DNA from: VFMC01 sp040398525
GTDB taxonomy: Bacteria; Actinomycetota; Acidimicrobiia; Acidimicrobiales; Ilumatobacteraceae
Length of the DNA stretch: 64,000 nt
NCBI GenBank assembly: GCA_040398525.1
Contig: JBBATY010000002.1
Coordinates: forward strand, 1-64,000
Reading direction: 5' to 3'
Made by a program: the position numbers and the translations under genes. Positions 41,199 to 50,198 of this stretch are shown in pieces (positions within the stretch are counted from its first letter, which is position 1; the number at the start of each line of letters is the position of its first letter). The notes under the pieces are model-generated. The model was given only the letters and a program-made list of their open reading frames with translations. It did no database searches and was not told the origin of the DNA.

Positions 41199-42908
41199 GT
41201 GTCCACCGCCACCGCCATCATCATCACCACGAGGTGCCGCGCCAACCGATGGCCCCGTCGCGCCGCTCTTGCTCTGCTCGTCGTCGGGGCTGCCACCGGA
41301 TGTGGTGGCTCGTCCAGCCCGATCGTGGAGATGGCGGGCTTCGCTGCTGGCCCACCGGCGGCGGCTCCCGGCGGGTTCGAGGTCGACGTCCACGGTTTGG
41401 CGTTCCCGAACTACGCCTCCGAGCGTGGGTTCACGGTGGGTGACGCCGTGGAGATGTTCGGCGCCGATGCAGTCTGTGGTTCGGATGACGCATCCTGCAC
41501 CGTCGATGCCCGGGCACTTGCCTGGATCGAGACTGTCAGCGCGTCGATGGCGGGCGGGGTGTGCGAGGGGATGGTGCTGTTCTCCCTCGACCGCTTCGTG
41601 GCAGGTGTCGAACCAGTCGCCGGCCAGCTCGCCCAGGACGAGGCGGTCGAGTCACGCATCGCGCAACTCTTCGCGACGCAGTTCCTGCCGACCGTCGGCG
41701 ACGCGACCCGGGCCGGCCGCGACCTCGGGCTCGAGGGCCTGGTGCGGCGGATCGAGCAAGGTCTGGCCGAGGGCGGCGACCCGGTGACCATCGGGGTCTA
41801 CAGCTCGGGTGCCGGCCACGCGTTGCTACCGTTTGCCGTTGATCGCCTCGACGACGCCCGCGTCGTGGTGGGCGTCTACGACGTCAACTGGCCTGGTGCT
41901 GCCAGGGCGCTCGAGGTCGACCTCGGCAGCGGCTCGTGGCGGTACTCGATCGACAGTGCCGACCAGGCAGGTGATGCCTCGGCGTGGGTCGGCGATGCAT
42001 CGACGATCGACCTCACCCCACTGAGCGCCCGGGCGCAGCTGGCCTCCGGCCCGTTCACCGTCGAGGCCGGACGGAGTGTGCTCACCGTGACGTTCCGAGG
42101 CGGCGGATGGTCGGTCACTGTCGGGGGTTCGGTCATCGATCCGGGCACCGTGACCGTGGGCGAGGCCGGTGTGGCCGCAGTCGCTCGCGGTGCCTTCGGT
42201 GCCACGACACTGGTGCTCGACCCCGTCGGTGAGGTCGTCGTCTCGTCGCCGGGGCCCATGCAGTTCGGGGCTCAGATGCCGTCGGGGTGGCTCACGACGC
42301 GCACCGACTCGGCGGCAACGGTGGCCGTCGACCCGGTACGCGCTGCGCTGAACGTGGTCGAGGGCGCTGTCGAGGTGAGGACTGCCACCGAGCGAGGAGC
42401 GGTGGAGCTCGTCGCTCGTGCCGGGATGACCGTCGCGATCGTGGAGGAGGGCGTCGGCATCGACGACGGCCAGGGAGGAACGGTTGTCGCCGAGCAGCCG
42501 GCCGGGGCGCGCACCGACTGGGTCGTGGGGGATGATGGGGGCCTGATCGAGTCGGCGCCCCTGCAACTGCCAGCGTCCGCTCGCTCGGGTGCCACCGATG
42601 GCGCCACGGCGACGACGCCCTCGGTCGCCGGCACATCGACGACGAACCCACTCGCCGGTGGATCATCGACCTCGTCACCGACTCCAGCTCCGACGACCGT
42701 TCCGACGTCGACGACCGCTTCGCCGGCGCCAACGACGTCGTCGCTGCCACCAGCGACCACGTCGCCCTCACCTGTCACCACGTCGCCCTCACCTGTCACC
42801 ACGTCGCCCTCACCGGCCACTACGTCGCCGCCCCCCGTGACCACCAGCCCGCCGCCGCCTCCCTCGTTGCCTCCCAGCATCACGGCCGTACCCTCGCCGG
42901 ATCCCTAG
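41199..42908 (+). CDS. secreted, probably lipidated protein with FecR-like region and Ser/Thr/Pro repeat tail
   Basis: This is a 569-residue exported protein. Residues 12-32 form a signal sequence (RRAALALLVVGAATGC) with a possible lipobox Cys at about 33. The body contains a domain with several cysteines (about 85-135) and, at about 300-440, strands resembling FecR-type or iron-sensor periplasmic domains (NVVEGAVEVRTATERGAVEL). I cannot assign a function. The last 110 residues are Thr/Ser/Pro-rich with SPSPVTT repeats, encoded by a 21-base DNA repeat. GTG at 41199 gives the signal peptide at the right position. The frame remains open into the tRNA gene upstream, which is coincidental. No ribosome-binding sequence is clear. 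Confidence 0.65.
   Translation: MSTATAIIITTRCRANRWPRRAALALLVVGAATGCGGSSSPIVEMAGFAAGPPAAAPGGFEVDVHGLAFPNYASERGFTVGDAVEMFGADAVCGSDDASCTVDARALAWIETVSASMAGGVCEGMVLFSLDRFVAGVEPVAGQLAQDEAVESRIAQLFATQFLPTVGDATRAGRDLGLEGLVRRIEQGLAEGGDPVTIGVYSSGAGHALLPFAVDRLDDARVVVGVYDVNWPGAARALEVDLGSGSWRYSIDSADQAGDASAWVGDASTIDLTPLSARAQLASGPFTVEAGRSVLTVTFRGGGWSVTVGGSVIDPGTVTVGEAGVAAVARGAFGATTLVLDPVGEVVVSSPGPMQFGAQMPSGWLTTRTDSAATVAVDPVRAALNVVEGAVEVRTATERGAVELVARAGMTVAIVEEGVGIDDGQGGTVVAEQPAGARTDWVVGDDGGLIESAPLQLPASARSGATDGATATTPSVAGTSTTNPLAGGSSTSSPTPAPTTVPTSTTASPAPTTSSLPPATTSPSPVTTSPSPVTTSPSPATTSPPPVTTSPPPPPSLPPSITAVPSPDP
42756..42839 (+). repeat. 21-base tandem repeat, four units, within a coding region
   Basis: Units start at 42756, 42777, 42798 and 42819. 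The first two are identical, the third differs in its last bases and the fourth is degenerate. Each encodes seven residues of a TTSPSPV type. The near-identity of the first two suggests recent expansion by slippage or unequal exchange. Confidence 0.85.
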
Positions 42909-42911
42909 GGC

Positions 42912-43862
42912 TCACCCCGCCCCGGACGCGGCGATCTCGAACTCGTCGAACACCATGCCGCTTCGGTCGACAGCGCGCACGACGAGCATGTCGCCCACCA
43001 CGGCCATGTCGAGGAAGTGCATCTCGGCCCACGACACTGCGGTGAACCAGTCCTCGCCGGTGCGCCGCGACCCTGACCCAGCGCCGCTCACCACGTAGAC
43101 CACCCCGTCGATCGGGGTGCTGCGTTGATAGTCGTGGTCGTGGCCGGAGAGCACCAGCTGTGCTCCATGGCGCGTCACGATCGGGGTGATCACCTCGCGG
43201 GCTCGCTCGCTCGACCCCTGGTAGCCGGCGGAGTAGGGGGGATGGTGGAGCGCCACGATCCGCCAACGGGCATCGCTGTTCCGCAGGGCGTCGTCGAGGA
43301 ACGTGAGTTGCTCGGGGTTGTCGATGTCGTTCGAGTCGAGGCCCACCAACTGGATCTCGCCGAGACGTACGTTCCACCAGCGCCCGGGCTGGCCGAGTGC
43401 GGCGAGCTGTGCGTCACCGAAGCCACCGAGCACGTCGTGGTTGCCCAGGATCGCGTGCAGTGAGGTGCCGCGCCCGAGCGTCGTGCCGAACGGGCCGAAC
43501 ACCGTTTCGGGCAGTCGTGCGGGGTCGCCGTCGGGATAGACCGTGTCGCCGAGGAGCAGCAAGGCGTTGTAGGGGTCCTCGGCGCCGAGCGCATCCATGG
43601 CGGCGGTGATGGCGTCGAGATGTGAGCCGCTGTCACCCGTGTCGCCGGCGACCGCCATGCGGAATGACGGCTCGGGCGAGTGAGGAACGTATGCCCAGCG
43701 CGTGGACGGCCCACCCTTCACATGGGTGAGCAGCGCCACGATCTGACGCCGGTAGACGATGCCGGTCGCAAGGAGGACCACACCGACCACGACGACGGTG
43801 CCGATCACCATCCGGCGAATGGTTCGGCGTCGCGAATGGCCGGGCACGTGCAGCGCTTCCAT
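42912..43862 (-). CDS. membrane-anchored metallophosphoesterase (purple acid phosphatase-like)
   Basis: This is a 316-residue calcineurin-like phosphatase. One N-terminal membrane anchor lies at about residues 19-39 (MVIGTVVVVGVVLLATGIVY) and the catalytic domain is outside. Metal ligands lie in AVAGDTGDSG, LLLGDTVYPDGD, LGNHDVLG, LHHPPYSAG and SGHDHDYQR. The order fits purple acid phosphatase-type enzymes. The ATG at 43862 has a GGGAGG ribosome-binding sequence. It is convergent with the repeat-tailed lipoprotein gene, three bases apart, and divergent from the phosphotransferase-like gene. The substrate is unknown. Confidence 0.85.
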   Translation of the reverse strand: MEALHVPGHSRRRTIRRMVIGTVVVVGVVLLATGIVYRRQIVALLTHVKGGPSTRWAYVPHSPEPSFRMAVAGDTGDSGSHLDAITAAMDALGAEDPYNALLLLGDTVYPDGDPARLPETVFGPFGTTLGRGTSLHAILGNHDVLGGFGDAQLAALGQPGRWWNVRLGEIQLVGLDSNDIDNPEQLTFLDDALRNSDARWRIVALHHPPYSAGYQGSSERAREVITPIVTRHGAQLVLSGHDHDYQRSTPIDGVVYVVSGAGSGSRRTGEDWFTAVSWAEMHFLDMAVVGDMLVVRAVDRSGMVFDEFEIAASGAG

Positions 43863-43964
43863 GGTCGGCCTCCCTTCGTGTACGACGATTGCGGTCCGCG
43901 TGACCTCGGCGGCAGGGCCACTCGGACCTGGTGATGGTTCCGCCTGGTCCGTACCGTGCTCGGC

Positions 43965-46058
43965 GTGGCGTCAGCGGAGCTCGTCTGCGAACTCTCCGAC
44001 CCGGGCGCGGTCTCGGCCGATCTGGTGGGTGCGAAGGCAGCGAACCTCGCACGCGCCGTTCGGGCCGGGTTCCCTACCTTGGACGGCTTGGTGTTGACGA
44101 CCGAGGCGGTGTCGCGGGGGCTTGCCGACCCCGAGGTCGCTGCAGCAGCCGACGAGATCTTCGAACGGCTCGGCGCTGGGCCCGGCCGGCCGCTGGTCGT
44201 GCGCTCGTCGTCGACGATCGAGGACGCAGGCGCCTCGTCGATGGCGGGCCGATTCTCGTCGGTGCTCGACGTGTGCAGCTCCGACCAGTACGAGGAGGCG
44301 CTGCGAACGGTGATCGGCTCGGCCGACCGGGTGCGCGACGTGGAGGGACGAGCCCACCCGCTGGCGGTGCTGGTCCAATGCCAGGCGGAGGCATGCCTCG
44401 GTGGGGTGATGTTCGGCATCGATCCGCTGAGCGGGGAACGCCGGCACATGGTGATCGACGTGGTGCACGGCAGCCCGGAGGCGCTGGTGAGCGGCCGGGC
44501 GATCGCCGATCACTACGTGATCACCCGGTACGGCCGGCCGGTCCGAGTCGATCGGACCGGTTCCGTACCGACTCTCGACGGCAGCCTCCGTCGTCGCCTT
44601 GCCCGGATGTCGCGCCGCGCCGAGCGCGCCTTCGGTGGTCCGCAGGACATCGAATGGTTGGTCGACCCCACGGGTCGGGTGGTGATGCTGCAGACACGTC
44701 CGGTCACCGCGGTCGCTGCGACGCGCCATGGTCGCGCTCGTACGGTGCTGCTCGGTCCCGGCCCGGTTGCCGAGACCTTCCCGGAGGCGCTGACCCCGCT
44801 CGAGGAGGACCTGTGGATCCTCCCGCTCCGTGAAGGCCTCGCCGGAGCGTTGCGGGCCACCGGGGCCGTCTCGGAGCGACGACTCGCTCGCTCGCCGGTG
44901 GTCACGACGGTGGGCGGACGGGTCGCAGTCGACCTCGAACTGATCGGAGCCGCCGACGGAGGCCGACGTCGTCGGCGCTGGTACTCGCCGGCAGCGATCG
45001 GGCGTCGCCTCGGCGCAGCCTGGCGTGTCGGTCGCCTGCGCGCTGTGCTGCCGGAGCTGGCGCCGGCAGTGGCCGTCACGGTCGATCGGCATCTGGCCGG
45101 AGTGGGTCGGCTCGACACACTCACCTCGTCGGAACTGGGCGAGGTCGTGCGGGGTGCACGTCAGGAGCTCGCCACCGTCCATCTGCAGGAGGTGCTTGCT
45201 GGGATCCTGCTGGCGACACTGCCGTCCGACGTCGCGGCTGGGCCGACGGCCGCAGGGATCGCGCTTGCGGCCCTCCATAGCGGTCGAACCGAGGGTCTTG
45301 GTGACGCGGCGCTGATCGCTGCGTCACCGATCGTGCTCGTGCTCACCCCTCCGAGACTGGGTGGTACGACCGCAGTGCCGGTGGCCACCGGCCGCCCGGC
45401 CGCCTGGAGCTCCGTCTCCGGTAGCGGTGCGGCCGACCTCGGACCGCGCGAGGCGCTGCGACTGCGCGCCAGGTGGCTCCAGGAACTGCTCGGGCGCGTG
45501 GCGGGCGAGCTCGGAGGTCGACTCGTCGCCTCCGGTCGGCTCAGTGGCCCGGACGAACTCGGGCGGCTGCGTGTCGAGGAGCTCCTGCAACTGGCTAGCG
45601 GTGGTGCACGTCCGGCGCGGCTCGACATCGAGCGACCGGTGCCACCCGGCCCGGTCCTGCCGGCCTCGTTCGAGTGGAGCGGCACCGCGAGGAAGATGGC
45701 ACCGACGAGAGGGGACCGGTCGACGTCGAACCGAGGGGGAGGCCTTGGCGCCAGCGGGGGCAGAGCGATCGGAACAGTGGTCCACGATGCTGCAGCCATC
45801 GACGACGGCACTCCGGTCGTGCTCGTCACCCGCCATCTCGAGCCAGCGCTTGCAGGAGTGCTCGGCCGTGTCGCCGGTCTGGTGAGCGAGACCGGGAGCC
45901 CGCTGTCGCACCTCGCCATCCTGGCGCGCGAGGCCGGTGTGCCGACGGTGGTGGCGGTCCCGGACGCGCAGGCTCGTTTTCCGGTCGGCTGTGCCGTCGA
46001 GCTCGACGGTGGCACCGGCGAGGTCTGGTTGTCGAGCCCGGTTGAGGCGGTGCGATGA
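43965..46058 (+). CDS. PEP-synthase/rifampin-phosphotransferase-like three-domain enzyme
   Basis: This is a 697-residue protein. Residues 1-245 form a PPDK/PEPS-type ATP-binding domain (LVGAKAANLARAV, RSSSTIEDAGASSMAGRF, GGVMFGIDPLSGE, QDIEWLVDPTGRVVMLQTRP). The middle, about 250-600, starts with GPGPVAETFPEALTPLEED as in rifampin phosphotransferases and is otherwise divergent. The C-terminal swivelling domain has the phosphocarrier His in SETGSPLSHLAILAREAG. It lacks the PEP TIM barrel, so it probably transfers a phosphate to another acceptor; which one is unknown. It is shorter than known rifampin phosphotransferases. GTG at 43965 follows TACCGT (43952-43957) by seven bases; another GTG at 43956 overlaps the hexamer. 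It overlaps the next gene (ATGA). Confidence 0.75.
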   Translation: MASAELVCELSDPGAVSADLVGAKAANLARAVRAGFPTLDGLVLTTEAVSRGLADPEVAAAADEIFERLGAGPGRPLVVRSSSTIEDAGASSMAGRFSSVLDVCSSDQYEEALRTVIGSADRVRDVEGRAHPLAVLVQCQAEACLGGVMFGIDPLSGERRHMVIDVVHGSPEALVSGRAIADHYVITRYGRPVRVDRTGSVPTLDGSLRRRLARMSRRAERAFGGPQDIEWLVDPTGRVVMLQTRPVTAVAATRHGRARTVLLGPGPVAETFPEALTPLEEDLWILPLREGLAGALRATGAVSERRLARSPVVTTVGGRVAVDLELIGAADGGRRRRRWYSPAAIGRRLGAAWRVGRLRAVLPELAPAVAVTVDRHLAGVGRLDTLTSSELGEVVRGARQELATVHLQEVLAGILLATLPSDVAAGPTAAGIALAALHSGRTEGLGDAALIAASPIVLVLTPPRLGGTTAVPVATGRPAAWSSVSGSGAADLGPREALRLRARWLQELLGRVAGELGGRLVASGRLSGPDELGRLRVEELLQLASGGARPARLDIERPVPPGPVLPASFEWSGTARKMAPTRGDRSTSNRGGGLGASGGRAIGTVVHDAAAIDDGTPVVLVTRHLEPALAGVLGRVAGLVSETGSPLSHLAILAREAGVPTVVAVPDAQARFPVGCAVELDGGTGEVWLSSPVEAVR

Positions 46059-46969
46059 GCCGGGGGAGCACGACCACGCGGACGACCCGTCGGGTCGGTC
46101 TGTCGGTGGCATTCGTGATCGTGCTCGTGTCGGCCGTGTACGTCGTGGTCGACCTCGCTCGGTGGGAGTGGAACCGGGCAGTACTTGCAGCGCTGATGTG
46201 CCTTGCAGCGTTGGTGGTGTTCTCGACGACGCTGATCCTCGGCCAGCTGACCCGACTCGACCAGCGCCTCGACGAGGTGGCCCGGCGAAGCATCCCTGAA
46301 CAGTCCGACTCCCAGGTGGCTGCGGAGAGCCCCGGTGTCGGCGTGGCGCACTTCGCCTGGCTCGAACCACAGCGCGACCGAGGTGTGTTCGTGCCGATCC
46401 TGCTCGGCGCCGGGGCGATCCTGTCGTTCCTTGCGTCCGTGGTCGAACGCATCTCGGGCGCAGTCGCCCAGAACACCCTGGGGCCGGGCGAGCTCGATCG
46501 TCTCGGGGTGCACCTGCCGCTCGGCGACGCGACGGTGGCGGTCGGGCATGTTGCGCGACCGCACCGACCACGGGCGCATCGGGTGGTCGTCGGAGCCTTC
46601 GCCCTGATGCTCATGGCAGTCTCGGTCGAGGGTCTCCGCCAGCTCACCCAGAGCCGCCCTGGCGATGTGATGGCCGAGGGCTCGACGGTGGTGGAGGTGG
46701 TCGTCGAGCAGCGCCGCGGTGTCCAGGCACCTGAGCTGGTCGTGGTCGAGCTCTGGGGTGCGTGCCGCTCGCGGCTCGGAACAGGTATGTCGCCGATGTC
46801 GGTGCTCTCGGTCGCAGAGGGCAGAGTCCGCCTGGAGCTCGACCGGGCACTCGGCACCACCGGCCGGCGTCGATTGATCGGATGCTTCCAGGACCACACC
46901 CTCGACCTGGTCCGTGCCGATGTCGTCGTGCTCGAGGTGCACCCGGAGCAGCCCCGGTCGTTGCCGTAG
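46055..46969 (+). CDS. membrane protein, partner of the upstream phosphotransferase-like gene
   Basis: This is a 304-residue protein with four predicted membrane segments: about residues 13-32 and 41-62 near the N-terminus, one at about 108-128 (VFVPILLGAGAILSFLASVV) and one at about 178-196. Between the second and third is a short helical region with LDQRLDEVARRS. The last 110 residues are soluble, with several beta strands (STVVEVVVEQRR) and two Cys. No family is recognised. It overlaps the stop of the upstream gene by four bases, so it is made with it. The membrane location suggests the enzyme may act on an exported or membrane substrate; that is inference. Confidence 0.65.
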   Translation: MSRGSTTTRTTRRVGLSVAFVIVLVSAVYVVVDLARWEWNRAVLAALMCLAALVVFSTTLILGQLTRLDQRLDEVARRSIPEQSDSQVAAESPGVGVAHFAWLEPQRDRGVFVPILLGAGAILSFLASVVERISGAVAQNTLGPGELDRLGVHLPLGDATVAVGHVARPHRPRAHRVVVGAFALMLMAVSVEGLRQLTQSRPGDVMAEGSTVVEVVVEQRRGVQAPELVVVELWGACRSRLGTGMSPMSVLSVAEGRVRLELDRALGTTGRRRLIGCFQDHTLDLVRADVVVLEVHPEQPRSLP

Positions 46970-46979
46970 TGTGAGAGCC

Positions 46980-47855
46980 GTGGGGAGCACGGCCTGGGGA
47001 GCTGGCACTCGTCGTCGACGGCTGGCGCTCGGCGCCGCGTCGGTGGTGATCGTCGTCGTGGTGGGCACGTTCGCCTGGGGCCGGTGGTCGAACTCGACGA
47101 CACCGCTCAGCATCGACGAGGTCGTGGCCGAGGTCGGGTCATCGGTGCCTGCAGGGTCGACGTCGATCGCGTCCCCGACCTCCACGGGTGCAGACGTGTC
47201 GTCGTCGGTCGAAGAGCCGTCAGCCCCGTCCGCCCCGTCAGCGACGACGGTTCCAGCCGTCAGCCCGGGCGTCTACCGCTACCTGACGAACGGCCAGGAG
47301 GGCATCGATGCGCTCAGCAGACCGGTCCGTGCCTACCCTGCCGAGTCGGCGGTGATCGTGTCGCAGAGTGGATGCGGGATGCGCGTCGAGTGGCGACCGC
47401 TCGAGGAACGGCGCGAGTGGTTCGAGATCTGCCCAGAACAGGGTGGTTGGCGGCTCGTCCAGTACGGCAGCTTCCACAGCTTCTTCGGCACCGACGACGA
47501 ACGGTCGGTGATCTGTCCGGATGATGCTTGGCTCGTCGCACCAGGGTCGGAGCCGGGAGACGCTGGTGTGGCCACCTGCGCCGGGAGCGGGCTCGTCGAT
47601 GTCCGCACCTCGACGTTCCGTCGGCGTGATGTGGCGACAGTCGACGGTTCGCAGGTCGAGGTCGTCGTCGTCGATGTGGCCGTGGTGACGAGCGGCGCCA
47701 CGACCGGTACGTCATCCCGCGAGCTGTGGCTCGCACCGGACGGGCTCCCGGTGGTGTGGAGCGACGAGGTCAGTGGGGCCTCCGAGTCGGTGGTCGGCAT
47801 GGTCAACTACGACGAGCGGTTCACCCTGCGCGTCGCGTCGCTCGACCCCGCCTGA
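46980..47855 (+). CDS. exported or membrane-anchored protein of unknown function
   Basis: This is a 291-residue protein with one N-terminal membrane segment at about 15-33 (LALGAASVVIVVVVGTFAWG) after an Arg-rich stretch. A Ser/Thr/Pro linker runs to about residue 95. The external domain contains six Cys (GCGMRVEW, FEICPEQGG, SVICPDDA, ATCAGSG and others) and beta-rich segments. I do not recognise it. GTG at 46980 is chosen because TAGTGT (46967-46972) ends seven bases before it; an in-frame GTG at 46971 would overlap the hexamer. It therefore seems to have its own promoter although it follows the membrane protein gene by ten bases. Confidence 0.65.
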   Translation: MGSTAWGAGTRRRRLALGAASVVIVVVVGTFAWGRWSNSTTPLSIDEVVAEVGSSVPAGSTSIASPTSTGADVSSSVEEPSAPSAPSATTVPAVSPGVYRYLTNGQEGIDALSRPVRAYPAESAVIVSQSGCGMRVEWRPLEERREWFEICPEQGGWRLVQYGSFHSFFGTDDERSVICPDDAWLVAPGSEPGDAGVATCAGSGLVDVRTSTFRRRDVATVDGSQVEVVVVDVAVVTSGATTGTSSRELWLAPDGLPVVWSDEVSGASESVVGMVNYDERFTLRVASLDPA

Positions 47856-47908
47856 TCTCGTCGGCGCAGGTCCTTGCGTCGATCGGCATGGTCGACTCAG
47901 ATAGGGCA

Positions 47909-49243
47909 ATGGCCGACCTCACCGGTACCAGCGTCGAACTGCTCCAGCAGTTGATCCGCAACGAGTGTGTCAACGACGGCACCCCCGACTCGGGGCACGA
48001 GACCCGCAACGCCCACCTGCTCGGCGGGTTCCTCGAGGGGTGTGGCGCCGACATCGAGTACTACGAGGCGCGCCCCGGCCGGGCCTCGGTGGTCGCCCGA
48101 CTCGAGGGAACCGATCCGGACGCGCCGTCGCTGTGCCTGATGGGTCACACCGACGTCGTGCCCGTGAACGCGGCCGGATGGTCGCGCGACCCCTTCGGCG
48201 GCGAGCTGGTCGACGGCGAGGTGTGGGGGCGTGGAGCCATCGACATGCTCAACGTCACGTCGACGATGGCGGTCGCGTTCCGCGAGCTGGCACGCAGCGG
48301 ATGGCGGCCGAAGGGGACGCTCATCTACTTCGGAGTGGCCGACGAGGAGGCAGGTGGCCACTTGGGTGCTGGCTGGGTCTGCGACCGGCACTGGGATGCG
48401 GTCGGTGCCGACTACGTGCTCACCGAGCTCGGCGGGTGGTCGCACGTCGGTCACGACGACGTCCGACGCGTCGTGGTGAACACCGGCGAGAAGGGCATCG
48501 CCTGGCGGACGATCGCAGTGCACGGCACGCCGTCGCACGGCAGCATGCCCTTCGGTGCCGACAACGCGTTGGTGAAAGCTGCCGAAGTGGTCCGCCGCCT
48601 TGCGGCGTACCGCCCTCAGGCACGCATCGGCGATGTCTGGCGCGACCAGGTCGAGGCGATGCCGCTGCCCGACGATCTGAAGGCCGGCTTGCTCGACCCG
48701 TCGCGCATCTGGTCGACGATCGAGTCGCTGCCCGCCCCCTTGGCCCGCACCTGTCACGCCAACACCCACACGACCTTCTCGCCGAACGTGGTGCACGGGG
48801 GCCGCAAGACGAACATCATCCCCGATCTCGTCGAGATCGAGGTCGACATCCGGACGGTGCCGGGCACCTCCCAAGACGAGGTCGACGCGCACCTGCACGA
48901 GGCACTGGGCGAGCTCGCGCATCATGTGTCGATCGGCCGCCTGCAGCAACACGACTCGACAGAGTCGCCGCGCGGGAACATCCTGTGGGATGCCGTCTCG
49001 GCGGCGACGCAGGTCGCCTACCCGGGGGCTGCCCTGGTGCCCGGTCTGATCGTCGGCGGCACCGACGCTCGGTACTTCCGCGACCGAGGGTCGGTGGCCT
49101 ACGGGACCGGGATCTTCTCGCCCGAGGTCAGCTTCGAGTCGTTCGGCAACCGCTTCCACGGCAACGACGAACGCATCGATGTCGCCTCGCTCGGCATGGC
49201 CGACGGCTACTGGACGCACATCGCCCGGCGCATCTGCGGCTGA
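47909..49243 (+). CDS. M20 family metallopeptidase
   Basis: This is a 444-residue zinc peptidase of the ArgE/DapE/carboxypeptidase G2 superfamily. Metal ligands are in MGHTDVVPVN, the bridging Asp in WGRGAIDMLN, and Glu residues in VADEEAGGHLGAGW. The dimerisation domain follows (GIAWRTIAVHGTPSHGSMPFG), and the last ligand His is in FGNRFHGNDERID. The substrate (a dipeptide or an N-acyl amino acid) is unknown. Two in-frame ATGs are possible (47888 and 47909); I chose 47909 because the family homology starts soon after it, without a decisive ribosome-binding site for either. Confidence 0.85.
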   Translation: MADLTGTSVELLQQLIRNECVNDGTPDSGHETRNAHLLGGFLEGCGADIEYYEARPGRASVVARLEGTDPDAPSLCLMGHTDVVPVNAAGWSRDPFGGELVDGEVWGRGAIDMLNVTSTMAVAFRELARSGWRPKGTLIYFGVADEEAGGHLGAGWVCDRHWDAVGADYVLTELGGWSHVGHDDVRRVVVNTGEKGIAWRTIAVHGTPSHGSMPFGADNALVKAAEVVRRLAAYRPQARIGDVWRDQVEAMPLPDDLKAGLLDPSRIWSTIESLPAPLARTCHANTHTTFSPNVVHGGRKTNIIPDLVEIEVDIRTVPGTSQDEVDAHLHEALGELAHHVSIGRLQQHDSTESPRGNILWDAVSAATQVAYPGAALVPGLIVGGTDARYFRDRGSVAYGTGIFSPEVSFESFGNRFHGNDERIDVASLGMADGYWTHIARRICG

Positions 49244-49276
49244 GACCGTCAGGCGCGCCAACGCGACCGAGCGCGC

Positions 49277-49534
49277 TCAGTCGCCCTGGTCGTCGTCGCC
49301 CTCTTCGATCGCGTCGAGGAACGCGTCGACGTCGTCATCCTCGCCACCGATGAGCCAGATCACCTGCTCGCCGCCGTCGTCCTCGTCGTCGGCCCACGGC
49401 AGCACGCCCTCGACAGGGAAACGGTCGACGGTGATGGTGGGCTCGTCGTCGTCGACAGGGGCCACGACGGCCAGTTCGATCTCGAGGTCGCCCGGGTAGT
49501 CGCGCAGGATGTCGATCAGCTCACTGACTCGCAT
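49277..49534 (-). CDS. small acidic conserved hypothetical protein
   Basis: This is an 85-residue very acidic protein. It begins MRVSELIDILRDYPGDLEIE, continues with a beta-rich LAVVAPVDDDEP segment, VEGVLPWADDED and ends in an Asp/Glu run. I recall similar short proteins in many actinobacteria but know no function. The ATG at 49534 has a GGAAAGG ribosome-binding sequence upstream, unlike the leaderless genes around it. It follows the next gene on the same strand at 54 bases, so the two may be cotranscribed. Confidence 0.65.
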   Translation of the reverse strand: MRVSELIDILRDYPGDLEIELAVVAPVDDDEPTITVDRFPVEGVLPWADDEDDGGEQVIWLIGGEDDDVDAFLDAIEEGDDDQGD

Positions 49535-49588
49535 GGTGGTTGCCTTTCCGATGAGATTGGTCCCGAAGGGGAATGAAGGGGTGGACGA

Positions 49589-50155
49589 TCAGGTGTCGAG
49601 CCATGACGGAGCCCGGTCGAGCAGGTAGAGGCTCACGTCGCGGCACCGGATCAGCGTGTCGCAGAACGCTTCCTCGTTGCCGGTGTAGACGTCGGCGAGC
49701 TCGACAGCGAGTCGGGCCACCAGCGACAGGCTGCGCTCGGGTGCGTCGGTGACGCTGGCGAACGAGTCGATCGCCGAGACCTCGACGGGCAGGTCGGTGC
49801 CGCCGACCCCGGCGATTTCGAGGGCCAGGTCGAGCAGGTCCGGGGGGCGCGGCAGCGGCGGCAGCGTCCAGGTGAACAGCAGCGGAAAGGTGAAACCCTG
49901 GGGTGGGTCGTCGTCGGGGTCGTCCATCTTCAGCACCTCGTCCTCGAACCCGAGCAGGGCGCGAGGGTCGACCTCGAGCGAGAGGTGGAGATCGATCGGC
50001 CCGCTGCAGGCCTCCTCCGGATGGAGGTCGACTTCCCACAGTTGGCGTAACGAGTAGGTCTCGACGAAGTGGCGCTCGTCGTGGACATGGAACCCGTGGT
50101 CGATGGCGTGGCTCTTGAGGTCTGCCACGAAACCGGCGACGTCGATGACGGCCAA
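49589..50155 (-). CDS. hypothetical protein with TTG start
   Basis: This is a 188-residue soluble protein. It contains VAGFVADLKSHAIDHG, then alternating strands and acidic loops (EVLKMDDPDDDPPQG), a central FPLLFTWTLPPLPRPPDLLD block and a C-terminal helix pair with ADVYTGNEEAFCDTLIRC. No family is recognised. The TTG at 50155 is chosen because GGAAAGGA lies six bases upstream; the frame also contains GTG at 50173 and ATG at 50212, but the latter overlaps the divergent gene. A TAGTGT hexamer on the minus strand (50204-50199) would give a leader of about 37 bases. Confidence 0.6.
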   Translation of the reverse strand: MAVIDVAGFVADLKSHAIDHGFHVHDERHFVETYSLRQLWEVDLHPEEACSGPIDLHLSLEVDPRALLGFEDEVLKMDDPDDDPPQGFTFPLLFTWTLPPLPRPPDLLDLALEIAGVGGTDLPVEVSAIDSFASVTDAPERSLSLVARLAVELADVYTGNEEAFCDTLIRCRDVSLYLLDRAPSWLDT

Positions 50156-50198
50156 CGGGGATCCTTTCCGCACGCGGGGCACTGCGCCCTGTGCAACG

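Noticed and set aside
42756..42839. CRISPR-like short repeats
   Set aside because: The repeats are contiguous without spacers, in frame, and encode a Ser/Thr/Pro tail.
43965..46058. Calling the gene a rifampin resistance determinant
   Set aside because: Only the domain order and the N-terminal blocks agree; the protein is much shorter in the middle domain and there is no resistance context.
47902..47907. TAGGGC box before the M20 peptidase start
   Set aside because: It ends only one base before the ATG at 47909 and lacks the final T, so it cannot serve as the -10 of a leaderless start.
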